Source: Hyphomicrobiaceae bacterium
GTDB taxonomy: Bacteria; Pseudomonadota; Alphaproteobacteria; Rhizobiales; Hyphomicrobiaceae
Assembly: GCA_041397645.1 (NCBI GenBank)
Contig: JAWKWE010000004.1
Location: forward strand, 992,001-1,056,000
DNA: 64,000 bases
Direction of reading: 5' to 3'
In this document: positions 36,697 to 47,190 of the stretch, in pieces
How positions within the stretch are numbered: position 1 is the first letter of the stretch
Layout of the letters: every line of letters starts with the position of its first letter
Translations under genes and position numbers: made by a program
The notes under the pieces: generated by a model
What the model was told of the DNA's origin: nothing
Database searches by the model: none
What the model saw: only the letters and a program-made list of their open reading frames with translations

Positions 36697-36840
36697 ATGC
36701 AGGTGACGTCACCCTGTATTCGGTAGTGCCCCCCGTCTAGCCGAAGACGTCACCTCTGGTACCGGCTTCCCTCCCGGTACCGAGCGCGTCAAGCGCAAAT
36801 CGCGCCCAGTCCCTCCCCCCGGGACTGGGCGCTTCATTTT
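36697..36840 (+). ncRNA. Candidate trans-acting sRNA with three C-rich-loop hairpins
   Basis: The gap between lolA and the cyclic-nucleotide-binding gene (36541-36900) has no ORF. It can fold into three hairpins. One pairs 36702-36710 with 36746-36754 and has an inner stem 36719-36726 with 36737-36745 around TGCCCCCCGT. The second pairs 36758-36765 with 36774-36781 around CTTCCCTC. The third pairs 36802-36813 with 36821-36832 around TCCCCCC and ends in TTCATTTTT. The layout, with accessible C-rich loops in each hairpin and a terminal terminator, resembles alphaproteobacterial sRNAs such as the suhB/alpha-r14 type, which base-pair with ribosome binding sites. Family membership is my inference. 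Confidence 0.6.
36802..36840 (+). terminator. Rho-independent terminator of the sRNA candidate
   Basis: A perfect 12-bp stem (36802-36813/36821-36832), 7-base loop TCCCCCC and tail TTCATTTTT. No plus-strand protein gene ends within 260 bases, so it most likely terminates the RNA candidate, though lolA read-through could also stop here. Confidence 0.85.
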
Positions 36841-36900
36841 TGGGATCCTCTGATCAACATCACGGCCGCGCCGAAGGCCGCAGATTGCTCGTTGTGAGGA

Positions 36901-37443
36901 CTAGTGCATCAGCGTTGACGGGTTGGATGCGGCGTGGGTTGCAGCCCACGGCACGATACTTTGCTGAGTGGCGTGGTTGGATGTGCCGCTCAAAGCCGCA
37001 AGCACGCCGTCGATTGCATGAATTTCCTGAACTAGGTCCTTCAAGCGGCTTGAAATAATATCCGTCATATAGCGAGCGAGTTGAGCGTCTTCGGCCATCT
37101 GCTCGTGCATATCCTCGCGCGAAATCTTCAAGGCGCGGACTGGCGTGCGCGCCACGATGGTTGCGCTATGGACAATTTCGACGAGCATCGCCAACTCTGA
37201 AATCATCGAACCTTCGACAATGGATTCAGCCGGTACGCCTATGGCATCGGGATCCATGCGCAGGGCCTCGCCCGATACCAAGACGATGGCGCTGTCGCCG
37301 AGTTGGCCTTCTTGAATGAGTACGTCGCCCGGCTTGTAGACGATCCGGCCGGCGCGCCGGACGATCTCCGTCAGCTGCAAGGGCTTGAGACCTTGAAATA
37401 AAGGCAGCCGCAAAAGCGGTTTCACGAGGGCATCGATAGCCAT
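36901..37443 (-). CDS. Cyclic nucleotide-binding domain protein without DNA-binding domain
   Basis: The 180-residue protein consists of one cNMP-binding beta-roll (about residues 12-125: LPLFQGLKPLQL, VYKPGDVLIQEGQLGDSAIVLVSG, and a shortened phosphate-binding region around ISELAMLVEIVHSATIVA) followed by a helix and a disordered tail. There is no helix-turn-helix, so it is not a CRP-type transcription factor. The canonical phosphate-binding Arg is not obvious. It may sense a nucleotide and act by protein contacts. It lies downstream of cenR on the same strand with a 268-base gap. Confidence 0.75.
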   Translation of the reverse strand: MAIDALVKPLLRLPLFQGLKPLQLTEIVRRAGRIVYKPGDVLIQEGQLGDSAIVLVSGEALRMDPDAIGVPAESIVEGSMISELAMLVEIVHSATIVARTPVRALKISREDMHEQMAEDAQLARYMTDIISSRLKDLVQEIHAIDGVLAALSGTSNHATQQSIVPWAATHAASNPSTLMH

Positions 37444-37711
37444 CGGTCAAACTCCACATCGGTTACGAACTGGGGAACTGGACGCGACAAGCACTCGATA
37501 ATTCTGCGCACGTGCCGAAAAGCACTTGCGCAATGCGCCAAGGTCGCTGGGTGCGACTTTAAAAACAGCGCGAGCGAAACAGCGATAATCGGCTGTTGTC
37601 AGTGTGCAATTATGCGCACAGGAGAAGGCTGAGGTCCAGCGCCTCGCCTGGCGCTGTGGACTGCAAGCGGATAACTGGAGGATAAGTTCGAAATAACCGC
37701 GTTAAGAGCAG

Positions 37712-38398
37712 TCAAGGCGCAAGCCGGTAACCGCCGCTTTCGGTGATCAAAAGTTCTGCGTTCGACGGGTCTTTTTCGATCTTCTGACGCAAGCGATAGA
37801 TGTGCGTCTCAAGCGTATGTGTCGTCACGCCCGCATTATATCCCCACACCTCGTGCAGCAGTGTTTCGCGCGAGACGACTTTATCGCCCGAACGATAAAG
37901 GTATTTGAGAATCGACGTTTCCTTCTCGGTCAGCCGGATCTTGTTGCTCGCAGCATCGACAAGAATTTTCGATGCCGGCTTGAACGTGTAGGGCCCGATC
38001 GAGAACACCGCATCTTCGCTTTGCTCGTGCTGGCGAAGTTGCGCGCGGATGCGGGCAAGCAGCACGGCGAACTTGAACGGCTTTAAGACGTAGTCGTTTG
38101 CGCCGGCATCCAATCCGAGGATCTGGTCAGCGTCTGACGTGTTCCCCGTCAACATGACGATGGGAGTTTTGAACCCGCCTTTGCGAAGCACCTTTACGGC
38201 CTCGCGCCCGTCCATGTCCGGTAGACCGACGTCGAATACGACGAGGTCAAAACGGCCCGACTTCGCAAGCTCCATACCCTTTGAGGCCGTATTGGCTTCG
38301 GACACCTCAAACTCATCGTGGAGACCGAGCTGGTCCTTGAGGGAGGAACGCAGATCCTCGTCGTCGTCAACCAGAAGAATTCTACGTGCCGTGCTCAT
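37712..38398 (-). CDS. cenR: OmpR-family response regulator, CenR/OtpR type
   Basis: The 228-residue protein has a receiver domain with phosphoacceptor Asp56 (VVFDVGLPDMDG), acidic pocket DDDE near residues 11-14, the switch Thr in VMLTGNT and Lys in LKPFKF. A winged-helix DNA-binding domain follows (LTEKETSILKYLYR, THTLETHIYRLRQKIE). The sequence closely resembles the CenR/OtpR regulators that control cell-envelope genes in Caulobacter and Brucella. Its kinase gene is not adjacent. It is divergent from a YkuD transpeptidase gene, in line with an envelope role. The name is by resemblance. Confidence 0.78.
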   Translation of the reverse strand: MSTARRILLVDDDEDLRSSLKDQLGLHDEFEVSEANTASKGMELAKSGRFDLVVFDVGLPDMDGREAVKVLRKGGFKTPIVMLTGNTSDADQILGLDAGANDYVLKPFKFAVLLARIRAQLRQHEQSEDAVFSIGPYTFKPASKILVDAASNKIRLTEKETSILKYLYRSGDKVVSRETLLHEVWGYNAGVTTHTLETHIYRLRQKIEKDPSNAELLITESGGYRLAP

Positions 38399-38527
38399 GT
38401 CTGTTGAAGCTCCAAATTCGTCCAGGGCAAGTGGGAGAAGTCTAGCATCCGTTCGGACGCTGAAATAGGCTTACCTGATCGTTCGGGCAAGCCGTTGAGC
38501 GCTTCCTGGTTGTCAAATAAGGGACCT

Positions 38528-39049
38528 ATGAGAAAATCTCAAATCATCCTCAGAACGCTCTCAGGGGGGGCGAAGCGCGGATGGTTGGAGTTCGGACCAT
38601 TACGCTGGCCATGTGCTTTGGGCCGGGGGGGGCTTTCAAGCAGGAAGCGCGAAGGAGATGGATCGACGCCCCGTGGCCGCTTCCGGCTACTATATGGCTT
38701 GCGCCGGTTCGATAAGTTTGCGCTATTGGGCACGTCAGTCCGTCTGATGAGGATCACGCCTGATCTTGGCTGGTGCGATGCGCCTTCCGACGGCAACTAT
38801 AATCGCATTGTTTGTCATCCCTATCGCGCGAGCGCGGAGCGTCTGTGGCGCGACGACGATCTGTATGATTGCGTGATCGTGCTCGACTACAACGTCAAAC
38901 CGCGCGTGCGTGATCGGGGCAGCGCAATTTTTCTGCACATCGCGCGTGAAGACTTTTCGCCGACTGAAGGGTGTGTCGCTCTGCGCAAACGCGATCTTCG
39001 AAGTTTGCTGGCTCGGGTGCGTTCGACCACGCAGCTTGTAATTTCTTGA
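38528..39049 (+). CDS. YkuD (L,D-transpeptidase catalytic) domain protein
   Basis: The 173-residue protein is essentially one YkuD domain. The catalytic His137 (IFLHIARED) and Cys149 in SPTEGCVALRKRDL match the H...S.GC motif; Arg of the usual SxGCIRL is displaced but an Arg follows closely. There is no signal peptide, so export is uncertain. YkuD enzymes cross-link or edit peptidoglycan. The gene is divergent from cenR with a 129-base shared upstream region, suggesting CenR may regulate it. Confidence 0.83.
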   Translation: MRKSQIILRTLSGGAKRGWLEFGPLRWPCALGRGGLSSRKREGDGSTPRGRFRLLYGLRRFDKFALLGTSVRLMRITPDLGWCDAPSDGNYNRIVCHPYRASAERLWRDDDLYDCVIVLDYNVKPRVRDRGSAIFLHIAREDFSPTEGCVALRKRDLRSLLARVRSTTQLVIS

Positions 39050-39115
39050 CCGCCGATTTGCGCTGCGTTGTTTTGCGCGCAATTTTCGAAATGCATTTCT
39101 CTAACGACGGCGCGG

Positions 39116-39147
39116 AAAAAAATGGCCCGGCCGTCCTGCGGCCGGGC
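39116..39147 (-). terminator. Rho-independent terminator after amtB
   Basis: On the minus strand a 9-bp GC stem (39139-39147 with 39125-39133) with a 5-base loop is followed by seven Ts (complement of 39116-39122). It lies about 90 bases beyond the amtB stop codon. Confidence 0.85.
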
Positions 39148-39238
39148 TAAGTTTGGAGCACATCTAGGGGAAGCGTGTGCTCGGGAGTTCCAAAGAGTTG
39201 AAGCGCGCAGGCATGACCCGCGCGCTTCCGAGTGAAGC

Positions 39239-40630
39239 TTAGTAGTTGTAAGCGCGTTCGCCGTGGTCGGTGATGTCGAGACCCTCGCGCTCCTTGTCCT
39301 CGGAAGGACGCAGGCCGATGATCATGTTGATCAGGAAGTAGAGGATCGCCGAAACGCCGCCCGACCAGATCAGCGTGACGAGAACCGCGGTGGTCTGCAC
39401 CACGACCTGAGAGCCAACCGTCATGCCCTCAGCCAGGCCGACGCCGCCGTAGTCAGCGCTGACCAGAACGCCCGTCAGGATCGAGCCGATGATGCCGCCG
39501 ACGCAGTGAACGCCGAAGACGTCGAGGCTGTCATCGTAGCCGAGCGCGTTCTTGACCGAAGAGCAGAACACGAAGCAGACCGCACCTGCAATGAGGCCGA
39601 GGACGACCGAGCCCATGGGTCCGGCAAGACCGCTGGCCGGCGTGACGGCAACAAGGCCGGCAACCACGCCCGAGGCGAGGCCGAGCAGCGAGGGCTTACC
39701 CTTCACGATCCACTCAACGAGGATCCAGGCGAGACCGGCAGCGGCGGTCGCACCAAAGGTGTTGATCATGGCGAGGATCGCCGTGCCCGTGGCTTCGAGG
39801 TTCGAACCGCAGTTGAAGCCGAACCAGCCAACCCACAGAAGAGCAGCGCCGATCATGGTCATGGTCAGCGAGTGTGGAGGCATTGCTTCGCGCATGTAGC
39901 CAACGCGACGGCCAGCGATCAGAGCGCCAATCATGCCGGCAATACCAGCATTGATGTGGACGACCGTGCCGCCAGCGAAGTCGAGGGCGCCCATCTTGAA
40001 CAGGTAGCCGTCAGTGTGCCAGACCATATGGGCCATCGGGAAGTACACGATCGTCACCCAAAGAGTGACGAACCAGAGCACGGCCGAGAACTTCACGCGT
40101 TCGGCGATCGCGCCAACGATGAGTGCCGGCGTGATGCATGCGAACGTCATCTGGAAGCAGATGAAGACGTATTCCGGGATCACGACGCCCTTGGTGAAGG
40201 TGTCAGCTGTGCTCGCGGGCGTTACGCCTGCGAGAAAGAGCTTGTCCAATCCACCGATGAATTCACCAAAGGCTGAGCCAGAGGTGAAGGCGAGGCTGTA
40301 GCCGTAGACCATCCAGATGATGGCGACGAGGCAGAGTGTCGTGAAGACCTGCATGCACATCGACAACATGTTCTTGGTGCGAACCATGCCGCCGTAGAAC
40401 AGGGCCAGGCCAGGCACCGTCATCAGAAGGACGAGAACCGTGCAAGTGAACATAAAGGTCGTGTCGCCCTTCATGGGCTCGGGCGCGGCAGCCGCGGCAG
40501 GCGCTGCTGCAGCTGCTGCATCCGCTGCCGGAGCGGCCGCATCCTGCGCCAAGGCGGGGTCAACGAGTAGAGCGAGCGCACCTAGGGCCCCCACGACCCC
40601 CGCAAAGCGCGCCAAGTTTCGAAACGTCAT
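39239..40630 (-). CDS. amtB: Ammonium transporter
   Basis: The 463-residue protein has a cleavable-type signal (about 1-28), an Ala/Pro-rich linker to about residue 53 and eleven transmembrane helices. The Amt signature regions LALFYGGMVRTKN and the pore histidines in FAGGTVVHINAGIAGM and DVFGVHCVGGIIGS are present. It conducts ammonium across the inner membrane and is gated by GlnK, whose gene lies 47 bases upstream. The Ala-rich linker is longer than usual. A terminator follows. Confidence 0.95.
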   Translation of the reverse strand: MTFRNLARFAGVVGALGALALLVDPALAQDAAAPAADAAAAAAPAAAAAPEPMKGDTTFMFTCTVLVLLMTVPGLALFYGGMVRTKNMLSMCMQVFTTLCLVAIIWMVYGYSLAFTSGSAFGEFIGGLDKLFLAGVTPASTADTFTKGVVIPEYVFICFQMTFACITPALIVGAIAERVKFSAVLWFVTLWVTIVYFPMAHMVWHTDGYLFKMGALDFAGGTVVHINAGIAGMIGALIAGRRVGYMREAMPPHSLTMTMIGAALLWVGWFGFNCGSNLEATGTAILAMINTFGATAAAGLAWILVEWIVKGKPSLLGLASGVVAGLVAVTPASGLAGPMGSVVLGLIAGAVCFVFCSSVKNALGYDDSLDVFGVHCVGGIIGSILTGVLVSADYGGVGLAEGMTVGSQVVVQTTAVLVTLIWSGGVSAILYFLINMIIGLRPSEDKEREGLDITDHGERAYNY

Positions 40631-40677
40631 ATTGATTGCTCCCTAATTTTACCAAACGTGTGGGTTGTGAGCGAGGC

Positions 40678-41016
40678 TCAAAGGGCGGCGTCGTCAGACT
40701 CGCCCGTGCGGATACGAACGGTGTGTTCGATGGCGGAGACAAAGATCTTGCCGTCGCCGATCTGGCCGGTCTTGGCCGCGCGCTGGATGGCGGCGAGGGC
40801 TTTGTCCACCTGAGCCGACGGAGCAACGACCTCAATCTTAATTTTGGGGAGGAAACTGACCGCGTACTCGGCGCCGCGATAAATCTCCGTGTGCCCTTTC
40901 TGACGGCCGTAACCCTTGACCTCGGTGACCGTCATGCCCTGCAGACCCAGATCGGTCAGCGCAGCGCGAACCTCCTCGAGCTTGAAGGGTTTTATGATTG
41001 CAGTGATGAGCTTCAT
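40678..41016 (-). CDS. glnK: Nitrogen regulatory protein P-II
   Basis: The 112-residue PII protein opens with MKLITAIIKPFKLEEVRAAL and has the T-loop with uridylylation Tyr in GYGRQKGHTEIYRGAEY and the nucleotide-binding TGQIGDGKIFV segment. It senses 2-oxoglutarate, ATP/ADP and glutamine (through uridylylation) and controls AmtB and nitrogen regulators. It is the first gene of glnK-amtB. ATG 41016 is chosen from a longer open frame. A sigma-54-like element lies 90 bases upstream. Confidence 0.96.
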   Translation of the reverse strand: MKLITAIIKPFKLEEVRAALTDLGLQGMTVTEVKGYGRQKGHTEIYRGAEYAVSFLPKIKIEVVAPSAQVDKALAAIQRAAKTGQIGDGKIFVSAIEHTVRIRTGESDDAAL

Positions 41017-41106
41017 GCTAAGCCCCCTCTCCCTTTCCCGACGAACTGCCGGATTACATATTGCGACGAAACCAGGGGGGACCCCCGGGTAACCGCGCAA
41101 CAGAGA

Positions 41107-41123
41107 GTCAAGAGCTGTGCCAA
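41107..41123 (-). promoter_or_regulatory. Sigma-54-like promoter for glnK-amtB
   Basis: On the minus strand the element reads TTGGCAC-AGCTC-TTGAC. The -24 part (TGGCAC) is perfect and spacing is right; the -12 part has TTGA instead of TTGC. It lies 90 bases before glnK, as expected for an NtrC/RpoN-controlled operon. Confidence 0.55.
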
Positions 41124-41243
41124 CTAGCTGGGCAGTGCTCAACACACTGATTTACAATGTATTAAGCTGAGATCTTGGGCATGAGGCCGCCAAAATCCCG
41201 CCATCGTCTGCACTAATACTGTGCAAAAATGCCATTTTGCCTA

Positions 41244-42149
41244 TTATTTAATCTGAAAAGACGTGGTGCGCTGCCGCATAAGTCCTTCCTGGACCGTCGA
41301 GGCGACCAGTCGGCCGCTCTGGTCGAAAATTAGCCCCCTACAAAAGCCACGAGCCCCCGAGGCTGATGGGCTCTCCTGGACGTAGAGAAGCCAATCGTTG
41401 GCTTTGAAGTTCCGGTGGAACCACATGGCGTGGTCGAGGCTGGCGAGCTGGACGTCGGGATCAAACAGCATCTTGCCGTGGCGGATCAGCGCGGTATCGA
41501 GCAGCGTGAAATCCGAGGCATAGGCTAACAAGGCGGCGTGGATCGTGGGATCGTCGGGCTCAACGGAGCCATCTGCCCGCATCCAGATGGCCTGGGTGGC
41601 CGGGCGCGCTTCCCGGCTGGTATAGCGGCTGGGATCGACGATGCGCATCTCGATCGGCTTCTCGCGATGCCAATAGGCCCGCATGTTTTCGGGCAGCTGG
41701 CCGGTAAGCGCCGACATCAGCTCGGCGGCGGTCGGTAGCGAGTCGGGCTCTGGAACCTCGGGCATAGTGGCCTGATGCTCGAAGCCGCCCTCCAGCTTCT
41801 GAAATGAGGCACTCATGGTGAAGATGGGCCGCCCGTGCTGGATGGCCTTGACCCGGCGGGTCGTAAAGCTGCCGCCGTCGCGGATCCGATCTACGTCATA
41901 AATGATGTCGTGGTTGGGATCGCCCGCCAGCAGGAAGTAACCATGAAGCGAATGCACCGAGCGGCCCTCGTCAACTGTCTGGCAGACCGCTGATAGCGCC
42001 TGCCCGAGCACTTGCCCGCCATAGACGCGTTGCCAGCCGATGCTGGCCCTCGGGCCGCGAAACAGGTTGTCCTCGAGCCGCTCCAACCTCAAGGCCGCAA
42101 TCAGTGCTTCGAGCGCTTTGCCAGCTACAGGTGCGGCGTTGGAGGACAT
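41244..42149 (-). CDS. tesB: Acyl-CoA thioesterase II
   Basis: The protein of about 301 residues is a double hot-dog thioesterase of the TesB type: early LEDNLFRG, GQVLGQALSA, SLHGYFL, and in the second half a conserved Asp in TLLDTAL and the segment SLDHAMWFHR. It hydrolyses acyl-CoA in the cytoplasm. Several in-frame starts exist; the ATG at 42149 fits the family. The gene is divergent from the UbiH-type gene at 42267. Confidence 0.9.
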   Translation of the reverse strand: MSSNAAPVAGKALEALIAALRLERLEDNLFRGPRASIGWQRVYGGQVLGQALSAVCQTVDEGRSVHSLHGYFLLAGDPNHDIIYDVDRIRDGGSFTTRRVKAIQHGRPIFTMSASFQKLEGGFEHQATMPEVPEPDSLPTAAELMSALTGQLPENMRAYWHREKPIEMRIVDPSRYTSREARPATQAIWMRADGSVEPDDPTIHAALLAYASDFTLLDTALIRHGKMLFDPDVQLASLDHAMWFHRNFKANDWLLYVQESPSASGARGFCRGLIFDQSGRLVASTVQEGLMRQRTTSFQIK

Positions 42150-42266
42150 CGTAAGACCCATTTCCCAATTGCGGTTGGACGTGAGGTTTGGCCACAATGG
42201 GCCTGGAGTGCAAGGGCTTTCAAAACGTTATGTATTTTCGCCCGAAGCCTGGAGTATTCTGAACTC

Positions 42267-43493
42267 ATGTCGGCCAAGACTTTTGACATAGTCATATCGG
42301 GTGCAAGCTTTGCGGGCCTCGCATTGGCGCGCAGTCTGCGGCTCGCGCTCGGCAAGGATCTCGTCATCGCCCTGATCGATCGGGCTGCCGGTCCGCCGAC
42401 GGGCGATACGCGAGCGTTCGCGATCTGGGCGGGCGCTCGCAATGTGCTCGACGCGCTTGGGGTGTGGACGAGCCTTGAGAGTGTGGCGCAGCCGATGTCG
42501 TCGATCGAGATCACCGACACCGCTCTTGACGACGGCCTACGCAGCGCGCTGCTCACCTATGATGCGACGACATCCGACGGCGCTGCTGCGGGCTACATCG
42601 TGCCCAGCTTTGAACTGCATCGGGCGCTCTTTTCATCTTTGGACGGCGACCCAAACGTCAGTTGGATCGCACCTGCCGAGGCGGTCGGATTGGAGGTCGC
42701 GGCGGCGTCCATAAAGACCCGGTTGGCGGATGGCCAGGAACTGAGCTCAGCACTCCTTGTTGCCGCCGAAGGTCGCCGCTCGCGGTTGCGCGATGCTGCA
42801 GACATCAAGACGACTGGATGGGGCTATGGTCAGCGCGGTATCGTTGCAATCGTACGCTTCAGCGAGCCGCATTATGGCGTCGCCATCCAACATTTCCTTC
42901 CCGGCGGACCCTTTGCCGTTTTGCCGATGACGGACAACCGCGCCTGCGTAACTTGGAGCTCCGCGGACGACGAAGCCGCGCGTGTGCTCGCCCTCCATGA
43001 CACCGGTTTTCTCGCAGAACTCGATAAGCGTATCGGTGGTCGGTTTGGCGAGATCGAACTTGTCGGCAAGCCGCAATCATGGCCGCTTGACGTGAAACTC
43101 GCGCGCAGTCTCAAAGCCCCGCGTTTTGCGCTGATTGGCGATGCCGCCCATGGTGTGCATCCGATTGCGGGCCAAGGCGTCAACCTGGCGTTTCGCGATG
43201 TGGCTGCTTTGACCGAATGCCTCGCCGATGCCGCTCGGCTCGGCTTCGATCTGGGTCACGCGGAGGCGCTAGAGCGATACGAGCGTTGGCGTCGGTTCGA
43301 CACCACCATGTCGGCGGCGGTCTATGACGGATTGAACCGGCTCTTCAGTGTCGACAATGTTCTGTTGCGGGTCGCGCGCGGTGTCGGTCTTGGCACCCTT
43401 GACCGTGTCGGCGTGCTCAAGTCGCTGATTGTCGAGGAGGCCGCGGGGCTGACCGGAGATACGCCTAAGATGGTGCGTGGCGAGCTGGTTTAG
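42267..43493 (+). CDS. UbiH/UbiF/COQ6-family FAD monooxygenase
   Basis: The 408-residue flavoprotein hydroxylates the ubiquinone ring. It has the N-terminal FAD loop VISGASFAGLALARSL (with Ser and Ala replacing two typical glycines), the DTRAFAIWAGARNVLDALG segment in place of the usual substrate-binding stretch, and the C-terminal GDAAHGVHPIAGQGVNLAFRD. Which ring position it acts on cannot be told. ATG 42267 is preceded by GGAG at a slightly long distance. Confidence 0.88.
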   Translation: MSAKTFDIVISGASFAGLALARSLRLALGKDLVIALIDRAAGPPTGDTRAFAIWAGARNVLDALGVWTSLESVAQPMSSIEITDTALDDGLRSALLTYDATTSDGAAAGYIVPSFELHRALFSSLDGDPNVSWIAPAEAVGLEVAAASIKTRLADGQELSSALLVAAEGRRSRLRDAADIKTTGWGYGQRGIVAIVRFSEPHYGVAIQHFLPGGPFAVLPMTDNRACVTWSSADDEAARVLALHDTGFLAELDKRIGGRFGEIELVGKPQSWPLDVKLARSLKAPRFALIGDAAHGVHPIAGQGVNLAFRDVAALTECLADAARLGFDLGHAEALERYERWRRFDTTMSAAVYDGLNRLFSVDNVLLRVARGVGLGTLDRVGVLKSLIVEEAAGLTGDTPKMVRGELV

Positions 43494-43503
43494 CTGCGCG
43501 CCG

Positions 43504-44664
43504 TCAACCGGTCTTGCCCTCAAAGAAATCCTTTACCCGCGCAAAGAACCCGGCGCTCTCGGGGCTCGTCTCGCGGTGGCTTTCCTTTTCAAACTCTTCC
43601 AACAGCTCGCGCTGACGGCGCGTCAGGTTCTTGGGCGTCTCGACATCGACCTGGATGTACATGTCACCCATCACCTTCGAACGCAGCACTGGCATTCCCT
43701 TGCCTTTTAGGCGGAACTGCTTGCCGGTCTCGGTGCCTTCGGGAACCTTTACCCGCGTCGTGGTCCCTTCAAGCGTCGGCACTTCGATCTGGCCACCCAA
43801 AGCCGCCGTCGTCATCGAGATCGGCACCTTGCAGAACACGTCCGCACCATCGCGCTGGAAGAATGTGTGGGGTGCAATGGAGAGAAAAATATAGAGATCG
43901 CCGGATGGTCCGCCGCGCAAGCCAGCTTCACCCTCGCCCGCAAGCCGAATGCGCGTGCCGTCCTCGACCCCGGAGGGAATGTTCACCGACAACTTGCGCT
44001 CACGAGTGACACGGCCCGAGCCTTGGCAGGTGGTACACGGGTCATCGATCGTCTCACCGCGGCCCTGACAGGCCGGGCAGGTCCGCTCGATGGTGAAAAA
44101 GCCCTGGCTCGCGCGCACCTTGCCGTATCCGGCGCAGGTCGCACAGGGCTTCGGCTTGCTGCCGGCCTTGGCGCCGGTGCCCGAGCACGTTTCACAAGAA
44201 ACGCTGGAAGGGACAATGATCTCGGCGGTCTTGCCGGAGTAGGCTTCCGCCAGTGTGATATCGAGATTGTAACGCAGGTCTGCCCCGCGTTCGCGGCCTC
44301 CGGAGCGCGCGCGTGCGCCTGCGCCGCCGCCGCCGCGCCGTCCGCCCATGAATTCGCCGAACAGATCATCGAAGATGTCCGACATGGAGGAGGCGAAGTC
44401 GGGGCCGAAGCCGTGGGGGCCGCGGCCGCCCATGCCGCCCTCGAACGCTGCGTGCCCGAACTGGTCATAAGCGGCGCGCTTTTGCGGGTCTTTCAGAGCT
44501 TCGTAGGCTTCATTCAGTTCTTTGAAGCGACGCTCTGCGTCCTTATCGCCCGCGTTGCGGTCGGGATGGTATTCCTTCGCCATCCGGCGATAGGCGCTCT
44601 TGAGGTCTTGGTCGCTGGCGTTACGCGCCACGCCTAGGATTTCGTAGTAGTCGCGCTTTGCCAT
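43504..44664 (-). CDS. dnaJ: Chaperone protein DnaJ
   Basis: The 386-residue co-chaperone has a J domain (MAKRDYYEILGV, HPD in YHPDRN), a Gly/Phe-rich region, four CxxCxGxG zinc repeats at about residues 150-215 (CETCSGTG, CATCAGYG, CPACQGRG, CTTCQGSG) and the C-terminal substrate-binding domain. It stimulates DnaK ATPase activity. ATG 44664 gives the standard N-terminus. It follows dnaK on the same strand with a hairpin in the 168-base gap. Confidence 0.97.
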   Translation of the reverse strand: MAKRDYYEILGVARNASDQDLKSAYRRMAKEYHPDRNAGDKDAERRFKELNEAYEALKDPQKRAAYDQFGHAAFEGGMGGRGPHGFGPDFASSMSDIFDDLFGEFMGGRRGGGGAGARARSGGRERGADLRYNLDITLAEAYSGKTAEIIVPSSVSCETCSGTGAKAGSKPKPCATCAGYGKVRASQGFFTIERTCPACQGRGETIDDPCTTCQGSGRVTRERKLSVNIPSGVEDGTRIRLAGEGEAGLRGGPSGDLYIFLSIAPHTFFQRDGADVFCKVPISMTTAALGGQIEVPTLEGTTTRVKVPEGTETGKQFRLKGKGMPVLRSKVMGDMYIQVDVETPKNLTRRQRELLEEFEKESHRETSPESAGFFARVKDFFEGKTG

Positions 44665-44763
44665 CGTAGCGCGCATCCTTTTCTCTTCGGTCCCGGCTCA
44701 GGTCTGTGCTGACGCATGGGGCCTCTAAAAAGCCTGCGAAAGAGGTGTCTCATTTAACGCTCA

Positions 44764-44790
44764 AGAGCCGGCGCGATCCGCGCCGGCTCT
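44764..44790 (-). terminator. Hairpin between dnaK and dnaJ
   Basis: A perfect 12-bp GC-rich stem (44764-44775 with 44779-44790) and a 3-base loop lie 40 bases after the dnaK stop. There is no T tract on the minus strand, so it may attenuate or process the dnaK-dnaJ transcript rather than fully end it. Confidence 0.5.
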
Positions 44791-44832
44791 CTGGAGGGTC
44801 CGCGTTTCAACCTGCCGGAAACCGGCAAACCG

Positions 44833-46758
<1,926 letters not shown>

Positions 46759-47190
46759 TAGTATCAATCCTTCTTCGGTTGCGGCAGACCGACTGGCCCC
46801 ACGGCAATCTTCACCAATGACACCCTGTCATACATGACGACCGCCGTCTTGGGCGACCAGCACGCTGAACCTTATTTCAAGGCCTCCAGCTTCAGTCCCC
46901 AGGATTTGGATATCCTATGTAGCGGATATATAAGCAGGCTTTCGGGCGCTGCAACGGTCGCGTGACGACAGGTCGAATGTCTCCTCAAAGGCTTCTTTGC
47001 ACATTGTCCGTGAACGAGACAATCTGCAAAGCGCAGTCATTTCCGAATGTTATGCAAGAGATCCAGAAGGCCCCATCGCCGTTGTCAGTAGCCGGCGCCC
47101 CGCGTCGGATTTCGAAAGGCGCTTGGTCACACCCATTTGGCTGGTCCGCGGTCATCATAAGCTTGATCCTCAGCCCTGAATTTATAGGCG
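46759..47190. other. Gene-free dnaK upstream region
   Basis: No minus-strand gene is supported between grpE and dnaK. The region contains the dnaK leader of about 160 bases and the promoter candidate at 46926-46954. A plus-strand open frame at 46962-47252 overlaps the grpE end and shows no features of a real gene. I did not find a CIRCE operator or a recognisable heat-shock RNA thermometer by eye. Confidence 0.5.
46926..46954 (-). promoter_or_regulatory. Candidate dnaK promoter
   Basis: On the minus strand TTGCAG (46954-46949) and ATATAT (46931-46926) are separated by 17 bases, about 165 bases before the dnaK start. A CTTGAAA that could belong to an RpoH promoter occurs nearer the gene, but I see no well-spaced -10 for it. 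Confidence 0.35.

Noticed and set aside
39263..40276. 337-codon plus-strand open frame opposite amtB
   Set aside because: Antisense shadow of the transporter; highly charged composition is the mirror of hydrophobic codons.
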